Part shown: positions 8,511 through 14,961 of the stretch, one piece after another
How positions within the stretch are numbered: position 1 is the first letter of the stretch
Layout of the letters: every line of letters begins with the position of its first letter
Origin: Ancrocorticia sp039812645
GTDB lineage: Bacteria > Actinomycetota > Actinomycetes > Actinomycetales > Actinomycetaceae
Reading direction: 5' to 3'
Length of the DNA stretch: 34,853 nucleotides
Assembly (NCBI GenBank): GCA_039812645.1
Contig: JBDIAV010000026.1
Coordinates: 1 to 34,853 of the forward strand
Program-made: the position numbers and the translations under genes
Notes under the pieces: generated by a model
Databases searched by the model: none
Told to the model about the DNA's origin: nothing
The model's input: the letters and a program-made list of their open reading frames with translations, nothing else

Positions 8511-9197
8511 ATGGGATTCTTCTCCCGCAAGAAGAAGACGAACGAGGATGCCCTCGCTCACGAGGAAACGGCACTGGAGTCATCAGATGACTCGCAGGAG
8601 GTTGGCCCGTGGGACGAGTCGGATCATCCCGAACGCGGCGGGCTTCTCGACGCTGGCTCGTTATGGCTCCCGTTGATACCGAGGGCGAACATCCAGTACT
8701 CGGTGGACCAGCGCCGCAAGGTGATTCTTGGCGTTCTCTACGTGAAGGACGGCTCGGCTCTGCAACTGCAGGCTTTTGCAGCACCGAAGTCCTCGGGCCT
8801 ATGGGACGAGGTCCGGGCTGAGATGGTGTCCGTCCTTGCCGCCCAGGGAGGCCGTTCTCAGTTCGAGGAGGGGGAATATGGCACGGAGATCCGCGCTACC
8901 GTTCCTACTCCGGACAAGTCGGGCACCTACCGCATTCGCTACATCGGTATCGATGGGCCGAGGTGGCTGCTGCGCGTGAACGTGACGGGTAAGGGCGCAA
9001 CTGATGACGCCGCCGCCAGCGAACTCCTTCATGCCGTTCTCGACGATCTGGTGGTTGTGCGCGGCCAAGGTGCTCATCCCCCGAAGGAGATGCTGCCGCT
9101 TGTCGCTCAGCAGCAAAAGGAAGCTGAAACCCAGGCTAAGGAATCCTTCAAGCTATCGCTTCCCTCGCGCGGACCGGAGATTTCGGAAGTCCGATGA
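8511..9197 (+). CDS. DUF3710 family protein
   Basis: The 228-residue soluble protein begins GFFSRKKK and has a short acidic linker. Its conserved core shows GLLDAGSLWLPL, LQLQAFAAPKSSGLWDEVR and WLLRVNVTGKG, the pattern I associate with DUF3710. That family sits just before the OB-fold and DUF3159 genes in many actinobacteria. The function is unknown; the neighbours suggest a nucleic-acid or cell-envelope process without proof. AAGGAAG (8497-8503) precedes the ATG at 8511. The stop overlaps the next start as ATGA (9194-9197), so the three genes up to 10236 form a tight operon. Confidence 0.8.
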   Translation: MGFFSRKKKTNEDALAHEETALESSDDSQEVGPWDESDHPERGGLLDAGSLWLPLIPRANIQYSVDQRRKVILGVLYVKDGSALQLQAFAAPKSSGLWDEVRAEMVSVLAAQGGRSQFEEGEYGTEIRATVPTPDKSGTYRIRYIGIDGPRWLLRVNVTGKGATDDAAASELLHAVLDDLVVVRGQGAHPPKEMLPLVAQQQKEAETQAKESFKLSLPSRGPEISEVR

Positions 9198-9466
9198 GCG
9201 CGCGCTCGCGCCGCATTAATCTGCGCGGCGAGGTCACGGCCATTACCTACCCGAAAGCGGGTGGCAGCCCCACGATTAATGTCATGTTGCGTGTGGGGGA
9301 GGATTCGCTCATGCTTTCTTTCCTCGGTCGTGCCGACCTCCACTGCGTTGAAATCGGCAAGAGACTCCACGTCAAAGGGGCGCTGGCCACACGCCGAGGC
9401 GTTCCGACGGTGTACAACCCGTACTACACAGTGCTGGGCGATGCTTCACGAGAGGAACAACGATGA
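9194..9466 (+). CDS. Small OB-fold nucleic-acid-binding protein
   Basis: The 90-residue protein is almost entirely one predicted five-stranded OB fold: INLRGEVTAITYP, TINVMLRVGEDSLMLSFLGR, GKRLHVKGALATRRGVPTVYNP. The pattern of short beta strands with a conserved Gly and a final strand ending in NP is typical of single-domain OB-fold proteins of actinobacteria. Nucleic-acid binding is inferred from the fold. Both ends overlap neighbours by four bases (ATGA at 9194 and 9463), so expression is coupled to DUF3710 and DUF3159. Confidence 0.75.
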   Translation: MSARSRRINLRGEVTAITYPKAGGSPTINVMLRVGEDSLMLSFLGRADLHCVEIGKRLHVKGALATRRGVPTVYNPYYTVLGDASREEQR

Positions 9467-10236
9467 ACGACGACGGCGCCACCGCGGCCGGTACTGAACA
9501 CGCCACGAGTTCTGACGGTGCGGATACCGCCGCCCATACCACTCGGGGCACAACAAGTAGCGCAGCACAGGGCGTGGACGGAGCTGATACACCCAACAGT
9601 AATTCTGGACTGCGTTCTGTTCTCGCCACAGACTTTGATGTGTGGCAAGCTCTCGGCGGGGTGCGCGGACTTGTCGAGACAGGTGCACCGGGCCTCATCT
9701 TTGTGGCTGTTTATGTGGTCACCGGTGAACTTATTCCGTCCATTGTGGCTCCGCTGATCGTTTCTTTTGTGGCGATCGTAGCGCGGCTTGTCCAGCGCAT
9801 CGACGTGATGCCCGCCTTGGGCGGCCTCATCGGTATTGTCATCTCGGCGGTGTGGGCCTGGCGTTCGGGCGAGGCAACCAACTACTTCGCTACCGGGCTC
9901 ATTACCAATGCCGCATACCTCGCTGGAATCCTGCTTTCGCTGGCTGTACGGTGGCCTGCTCTGGGCCTCCTCATTGGTTTCATGCGCGGCGACCCGACGG
10001 GCTGGCGTACGGATCCCGCCCAAGTGGCGACAAAGAAGGCGTACATCCGGATTACCTGGATTTGGGCGGGACTCTTCGCCTTCCGCATCCTCGTGCAGGC
10101 GCCTCTCTTCTTCTCCGACGCCACAACTCTCTTGGGCATTGCGCGCCTATTGATGGGCCCCCTGTTGTTTGCCCTGGTGGCGTGGCTGACCTGGCTCATT
10201 GTGCGCAAGCTGCCGCCGGTTCCTGATGCTTCCTAG
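9463..10236 (+). CDS. DUF3159 integral membrane protein
   Basis: The 257-residue protein has a roughly 50-residue Thr/Ala/Ser-rich N-terminal extension, then the family-like segment ALGGVRGLVETGAPGLIFVAVY and about six hydrophobic segments (near residues 75-90, 93-112, 120-135, 148-168, 195-212 and 222-245). DUF3159 proteins are actinobacterial membrane proteins of unknown function encoded next to the DUF3710/OB-fold pair. GAGGAAC (9451-9457) serves as ribosome binding site. It converges on ceoC with a 66-base gap. The N-terminal extension is low complexity and probably cytoplasmic. Confidence 0.8.
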   Translation: MNDDGATAAGTEHATSSDGADTAAHTTRGTTSSAAQGVDGADTPNSNSGLRSVLATDFDVWQALGGVRGLVETGAPGLIFVAVYVVTGELIPSIVAPLIVSFVAIVARLVQRIDVMPALGGLIGIVISAVWAWRSGEATNYFATGLITNAAYLAGILLSLAVRWPALGLLIGFMRGDPTGWRTDPAQVATKKAYIRITWIWAGLFAFRILVQAPLFFSDATTLLGIARLLMGPLLFALVAWLTWLIVRKLPPVPDAS

Positions 10237-10302
10237 CCGGTTTCTTGGGGGTTGTCGTTAGCTCGACGTCCCCCGACGCTCTCTCATTTTTTTGATGTGG
10301 CC

Positions 10303-10977
10303 CTAATCCTCCACCGAGGTAAAGAACTCCGCCACCAAATCGAGATCATTTTCCGCGCCCTCGGCGCACAGCAAAAGCACCTGGTCGCCTGCCTCGATGG
10401 TGAGGTCGGGGTCCGCGGTAAAAGGCAGGCCGTCGCGCACGATGGCGTTGATAACGATGGTGGGCGGCAACAACACTTCAGAGACCGGTGTTCCCACCAC
10501 GGGGGCATCCTCCGGCAGGGTGGCCTGAAGCAGGCTTGCTCCCGAGCGCTGGAATTGCATGACGGTGATGAGATCGCCGTCCGCTACCGCATCCTCCACG
10601 AGTGAGGTCATGATACGTGGGGTGGATACTGCCACATCGACACCCCAGGAATCGTCGAAAAGCCACTCGTTCTTGGGGTTGTTAATGCGAGAGATGACTC
10701 GTTCCACGCCGAATTCCGTCTTGGCGAGCAGTGAGACCACCAGATTCGTTTTGTCATCTCCCGTTGCGGCGACGACGACGTCCGCTTGCCCGGCCCCGCA
10801 TCGTTCCAGCGAGGAGATCTCGCAGGCGTCACCGAGTACCCAGTCGGCGGCGGAGACGGAAGCCACCTTCATGGCGGAGGGTGCCCTATCGATGATGGTC
10901 ACCTCATGGTGTGCGCTGGCCAACTCTCGGGCGATGGAGCGCCCCACGGAACCGGCACCGACGATCACAACGATCAC
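10303..10977 (-). CDS. ceoC: TrkA-type potassium uptake regulatory subunit (CeoC-like)
   Basis: The 224-residue protein has an N-terminal Rossmann RCK domain (IVGAGSVG, residues 6-12, with EVTIIDR ending the second strand) and a C-terminal TrkA_C domain (about 140-224, ending AGDQVLLLCAEGAENDL). Such subunits bind nucleotides and gate potassium transporters from the cytosol. The GTG start overlaps the stop of the partner gene as GTGA (10974-10977). In actinobacteria the two-gene form with single RCK-N/RCK-C units replaces the longer TrkA of enterobacteria. The adjacent divergent permease is the probable transport partner by context. Confidence 0.9.
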   Translation of the reverse strand: MIVVIVGAGSVGRSIARELASAHHEVTIIDRAPSAMKVASVSAADWVLGDACEISSLERCGAGQADVVVAATGDDKTNLVVSLLAKTEFGVERVISRINNPKNEWLFDDSWGVDVAVSTPRIMTSLVEDAVADGDLITVMQFQRSGASLLQATLPEDAPVVGTPVSEVLLPPTIVINAIVRDGLPFTADPDLTIEAGDQVLLLCAEGAENDLDLVAEFFTSVED

Positions 10978-11642
10978 AGTGTGTCCTCCTCAATCGGGTG
11001 AATGAGCACGTACTGTGCTGCGCCGGCTTTATTCGTGGGAACCACAAGCCGCACGGTATCGCCATCTTGGATGACGAGGTCTGGAGCAGGAAGCATTCCA
11101 CGGCCAAGACGCGTGAGGTAAGCGACCCGTGCCTCGGTGGCCGCTTCGACGTCGTCGACCGTGCGTCCGAGCCAATCCTCATGTAAGTCGACTGACACGA
11201 GACTCATCCCGGCCACTTCGTCGGTGAACTCGTAGTGCGGACCAAGGGGAATGAGGTGACGCAACACCTGATCCGCCGTCCATTTCACCGTGGGAACGGT
11301 GGCGATGCCCAAGCGCTCGTACACCTCAGCGCGGGTGGGATCGTAGATGCGGGTCACAACGTTCGTCACACCAAAAGTCTCGCGTACCACGCGGGCGGCA
11401 ATGATGTTGGAGTTGTCGCCCGAGGAGACAGCGGCGAAACCGTGAGCGTCCTCAATACCGGCTTGGATGAGAGCTTCCCGATCAAAACCAACTCCGGTGA
11501 CGTTCTGTCCCGAGAAATCCTCGGGTAAACGCCGGAACGCATCGGGGTTCTGGTCAATGACGGCCACGGAATGCCCGATCTGGGAGAGGTTGCTAGCGAG
11601 GGCGGCACCAACTCGGCCGCATCCCATAATTACGAAGTGCAC
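10974..11642 (-). CDS. ceoB: TrkA-type potassium uptake regulatory subunit (CeoB-like)
   Basis: The 222-residue RCK protein carries the dinucleotide motif MGCGRVG (residues 6-12) and the acidic strand end VAVIDQ. The GFAAVSSGDNSNIIAARVVRETFG segment and a C-terminal TrkA_C domain (about 135-222) complete the family pattern. It is the first gene of the minus-strand pair, with a GTG start at 11642. No ribosome binding site is present, but GATAAT ends 8 bases upstream, suggesting a leaderless message. It is likely to form a heteromeric gating ring with the downstream CeoC-like protein. Confidence 0.9.
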   Translation of the reverse strand: MHFVIMGCGRVGAALASNLSQIGHSVAVIDQNPDAFRRLPEDFSGQNVTGVGFDREALIQAGIEDAHGFAAVSSGDNSNIIAARVVRETFGVTNVVTRIYDPTRAEVYERLGIATVPTVKWTADQVLRHLIPLGPHYEFTDEVAGMSLVSVDLHEDWLGRTVDDVEAATEARVAYLTRLGRGMLPAPDLVIQDGDTVRLVVPTNKAGAAQYVLIHPIEEDTL

Positions 11643-11650
11643 GCTTAGAG

Positions 11651-11656
11651 ATTATC
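11651..11656 (-). promoter_or_regulatory. Candidate -10 box GATAAT for ceoB-ceoC
   Basis: GATAAT on the minus strand matches five of six consensus positions and ends 8 bases before the GTG start codon. No matching -35 was seen at 16-18 bases. The gap to the divergent permease gene is only 86 bases, so both promoters share it. Confidence 0.45.
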
Positions 11657-11728
11657 CCAATAACTAGGGATATCGGGGAATCTCGTGGAGGCTACCTCGC
11701 GGGCGAAGATAGCGTAGCCTGAATCATC

Positions 11729-13537
11729 ATGGCTATAGCAAAGAGTCGCACCCTGTCCTCGTTGGCACGCGGGGTAGATGCCATTTCGGCGGTGGTGCTT
11801 ACGGTCATCATTGTGCCCCAGACGATCCTGCGCGCTTTAAGCCCGGGTGCGAGCATCAATGAGATCTACGCCGCGCTGTTGGTGGGTGCGGTGAGTATGG
11901 CGCTCACTTTTGTAGCGATTGTCTGGGAACAGCGGCTTGTACCGCGGCGCTCCTCAATGCGTATCGTTTCTACCTATATCGGGGTGTGGACGGGCATTCT
12001 TGTGTCTGCCGCGCGATTCCTTGCTTATGCGCTTATCGTGGCGCTGAGCGGCGGATTGATCGTCAACGCTATTCACGTCATCACGCCGGTGGAGGAGTTG
12101 CGGAGAGTCCTCCCGGTTATTCTCGTGCTGGTTCTCGCCCTTCCCAGCCTGCTCGGCTATCGGTTGTCCCGCCGCCTTCTGCTCGTGGCCGCCGGTGTGG
12201 GTGCTCTTGCTATCGCCGTCGTGCTGGTTACCGCCCTGGTGCTGGAGGTGACCGACGGTTTTGACGACGAGATGGTGCACTCCGCACTCGCCTTTACCCA
12301 GGAGACAAAAAACAGCAACACTACCCAATCGTTATTCCTTGAAGCCTGTATGGCCGCGGTGTTTCCTGCGGCCATGTTGGTTCTTACATCCGAGCGTGTG
12401 ATGACGCGCGCGAGTGATCGTAAGGTCAACCCACGGCGCCTTGGTCAGCTCACCGGCAGCGGTGTGGTGGCTATTGTTATGTCGCTGTATTTCGCGGATG
12501 TGCTCGGGATGACCGGCCGCAGCGGCAGTGTCCCGCTCCTAGCCATGGCTGATGCTTTCTTCCATCGTCCAGGACAGATCGCCGTGGCGGTTGCTGCCAT
12601 CTTTGTGGGGCTTGGCGCGGTGATGGTGGCCTACGATGCGCTTCCCGGGCTGCTGCGCGAGCTTAGTGTGGACCGTATTCTGCCGCGCTACCTTGACTCG
12701 GAGAACGCGGTTCGCCCGCGGGTCATCATCGTTGGATTTATTGCCATTCTGGCAGCGGGACTCACCGGCTTACTCACCACCACCCAGGCGGGTGCGATGA
12801 CATTCGTTTTCGCGAACTTCGTCATTTTCACCCTGGTGTGCCTGGCGATGGCGGCGCGGGCACGCTCCATCCTGCGGGAATCTCAAATTCGCGACGAACG
12901 GCGCAGCGCGCGTACTGCCCAGGCAGGTTTTGCCGCATTGGCTCTTTTTGGTGTGGCGGTGCTGGTCATGGTGACCTTCACCAACTTCTGGTGGAGCTTG
13001 AGCGCCGTGGTGTCGATGGCGCTGCCCGCCAGCGTGTTGCTCTTCTTCCGGCGTGGCCGCGGGCGAGTGATCAAGCGCTTGGCTCCCACGGATTTGACGA
13101 CGGGCCGTCGGCTTCCCACCCGTGTACACGGGGTCATCCTCGTTACCGCGTTGGATCGTCCCGCATTGCGCGCCATCACCTATGCCCGCGCCACTCGACT
13201 CACCTCACTCACCGCGATCACCCTCGATGTGGACGCGGACCACACGAAACGCCTTCGCAGCGACTGGCGGGCTGCCGCGCTGCCGGTTGATCTCACGGTG
13301 TTGGGAACACCGGTGGGCGCCCAGGTGGAGAACATGGTCGAATACGTGCGTTCGCTGCGCGCCCTGCATCCGGGAGACATCGTCATGGTGTTTATTCCTC
13401 GTGTGCTGTCCACCGGAGTCTGGCAAAGATTCTTTGTCCGACACTCGGAGCCGCGTATCATTTCAGCTCTACGCCTTGAACAGGGCGTCGCTATTTCGGA
13501 AGTGCCCTACCAGCTCGAAGCTGACGAAGAGGATTAA
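11729..13537 (+). CDS. APC-superfamily permease, KimA-like (probable potassium transporter)
   Basis: The 602-residue protein has about 12 hydrophobic segments in residues 15-440 (for example AISAVVLTVIIVPQTIL, AVFPAAMLVLTSE, AVAVAAIFVGLGAVMVAY) and a soluble C-terminal domain from about 460 (VHGVILVTALDRPALRAITYA) resembling the universal-stress-like domain of KimA/KUP-type potassium importers. A run of polar residues (ETKNSNTTQSLFLEA) lies between two segments. It is divergent from the CeoB/CeoC pair, and this grouping is conserved in actinobacteria, so potassium uptake gated by those subunits is a reasonable inference, not shown. A possible -10 (TAGCGT) lies 13 bases before the ATG. Translation of the next gene follows after 2 bases. 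Confidence 0.8.
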   Translation: MAIAKSRTLSSLARGVDAISAVVLTVIIVPQTILRALSPGASINEIYAALLVGAVSMALTFVAIVWEQRLVPRRSSMRIVSTYIGVWTGILVSAARFLAYALIVALSGGLIVNAIHVITPVEELRRVLPVILVLVLALPSLLGYRLSRRLLLVAAGVGALAIAVVLVTALVLEVTDGFDDEMVHSALAFTQETKNSNTTQSLFLEACMAAVFPAAMLVLTSERVMTRASDRKVNPRRLGQLTGSGVVAIVMSLYFADVLGMTGRSGSVPLLAMADAFFHRPGQIAVAVAAIFVGLGAVMVAYDALPGLLRELSVDRILPRYLDSENAVRPRVIIVGFIAILAAGLTGLLTTTQAGAMTFVFANFVIFTLVCLAMAARARSILRESQIRDERRSARTAQAGFAALALFGVAVLVMVTFTNFWWSLSAVVSMALPASVLLFFRRGRGRVIKRLAPTDLTTGRRLPTRVHGVILVTALDRPALRAITYARATRLTSLTAITLDVDADHTKRLRSDWRAAALPVDLTVLGTPVGAQVENMVEYVRSLRALHPGDIVMVFIPRVLSTGVWQRFFVRHSEPRIISALRLEQGVAISEVPYQLEADEED

Positions 13538-13539
13538 AT

Positions 13540-14763
13540 ATGATTGAGCTCGAACTCACCGACATCGCTCACGGTGGAGTCTGCGTGGGGCATCTGGACG
13601 GCCGCGCCGTTTTTACTCGCTTCGGACTGCCGGGCGAGACGGTTCGCGTGGCGGTGACGAGTGAACGCTCGAAGCTGCTGCGCGGCGACGTCGTCGAGGT
13701 CCTCGATAATCCGTCGCCTCACCGCGTCAACCATCCGTGGCCGGTGGCGGGTCCACTGGGTGTCGGAGGCGCGGACTTGGGCCATGTCTCGTTCGACTAT
13801 CAGAGCCAGTGGAAGACGCACGTGTTGCGCGCTAGCCTGCGCCGTGTGGGCGGCCAGGGTCTGGTGGATCACTTGGAGGAACAGGGTATTCAGCCGTCGG
13901 TTCAGGCGTTTGAGTCCGATCGGGCCACGTCCGGCTGGCACACCCGTACGCGCGTGGAATTTACTGTCGACGACGACGGCCTGCTCGCCATGTTCCGCGA
14001 GGGAACCCACGAGACGGTGGCACTCGGCCAGATGCCCCTGGCCGTCCGAGAGATTGATGAGCTTGATCTCTTTCAAGGGGCGTGGCGTTCGCAGCTGCGC
14101 CCCGGTGACCGGGTGCGGGCGGTCATGCCGTCGGGCTCCGATCCGGTGTTGATGGTGGACCGTCAGGCTTTTTGGGCTCCCGGTTTTGCCGCTCACCCCT
14201 ATGTCCGCGAGGACGTTGTGGTGGAAGGCCAGCTCTATGCCTATCGCGTGCACGCGGGGGGATTCTGGCAGATCCACCGCGAGGCCGGTGCGCAACTCAT
14301 CTCTCTCGTCCGTAAGGCCGCGCAGGTGCGTGAGGGTGACGCCGTCGTCGAACTGTATTCCGGAGCCGGACTGCTCACCCAGCCGCTTGCCATTGCCACG
14401 GGAGAGACGGGCAGCGTCCGATCCTTCGAGGGAGCGCGGCAAGCGGTGGAGGATGCACGGGCTAATCTGCGCGATTTCCCCTGGGTGAGCACGCGGACAT
14501 CGCGCGTCGATGCAAAGCTGGCGACGTGGGAGCCGGGTGACGTCATCGTGGCAGACCCTCCGCGTACTGGGCTTGGGCAGGATCTCGCTCGCACGCTCGC
14601 CGAAGGACGTGCGCGTCGCGTTGTCCTCATCTCGTGCGACCCTGCGGCGATGGCTCGTGACGTGGCTGCGATGGTTGAGGCCGGGCGCCGTGTCGTCTCG
14701 ATGAACTCCATCGATATGTTCCCCAATACGCACCATTTCGAAGTGGTGACGGCACTGGCGTAA
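13540..14763 (+). CDS. TRAM-domain RNA 5-methyluridine methyltransferase (RlmD/TrmA family)
   Basis: The 407-residue protein has an N-terminal TRAM RNA-binding domain (residues 1 to about 58) and a C-terminal SAM-dependent methyltransferase domain with VVELYSGAGLLTQPLA, ADPPRTGLG and the catalytic Cys366 in LISCDPAAMARD. Family enzymes methylate C5 of uridine in rRNA or tRNA. The iron-sulfur cysteines of RlmD-type enzymes are absent: the matching region reads WPVAGPLGVGGADLGHVS, keeping the glycines but no Cys. Many actinobacterial homologues look like this. GAAGAGGA upstream supports ATG 13540. It lies 2 bases after the permease gene, so they are co-transcribed. Confidence 0.85.
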   Translation: MIELELTDIAHGGVCVGHLDGRAVFTRFGLPGETVRVAVTSERSKLLRGDVVEVLDNPSPHRVNHPWPVAGPLGVGGADLGHVSFDYQSQWKTHVLRASLRRVGGQGLVDHLEEQGIQPSVQAFESDRATSGWHTRTRVEFTVDDDGLLAMFREGTHETVALGQMPLAVREIDELDLFQGAWRSQLRPGDRVRAVMPSGSDPVLMVDRQAFWAPGFAAHPYVREDVVVEGQLYAYRVHAGGFWQIHREAGAQLISLVRKAAQVREGDAVVELYSGAGLLTQPLAIATGETGSVRSFEGARQAVEDARANLRDFPWVSTRTSRVDAKLATWEPGDVIVADPPRTGLGQDLARTLAEGRARRVVLISCDPAAMARDVAAMVEAGRRVVSMNSIDMFPNTHHFEVVTALA

Positions 14764-14921
14764 TTGCGTACGCGGGCGGTCAAAGGAGGCGTGTGGACGA
14801 TCTCGTCTCCCGCCCACATACGCGGTCGATGGCGCACGAACAAGCCGACAGTGTCTCTAACCACACTTTTGACAGATGCCCATTTTTGGCCTGGAATAAC
14901 GCATTGGTGGCCCTCGGCGTG

Positions 14922-14941
14922 ATATCTTGACGTCAAGATAT
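14922..14941. promoter_or_regulatory. Perfect 20-bp palindrome upstream of aconitase (operator candidate)
   Basis: ATATCTTGAC is followed directly by its reverse complement GTCAAGATAT. The site ends 20 bases before the aconitase ATG and includes a -35-like TTGACG (14927-14932) and a -10-like GATATT (14937-14942). A dimeric regulator binding here would block or control acn transcription. The regulator is not encoded nearby. Confidence 0.75.
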
Positions 14942-14961
14942 TTACAAGCGTTAGGAGAGTC

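Noticed and set aside
11643..11728. c-di-AMP riboswitch before the KimA-like gene
   Set aside because: The gap is only 86 bases and is shared by two divergent promoters; too short for a ydaO-type riboswitch.
13534..14817. Open frame antisense to the RNA methyltransferase gene
   Set aside because: Shadow frame; the sense frame has the TRAM and catalytic motifs and a ribosome binding site.
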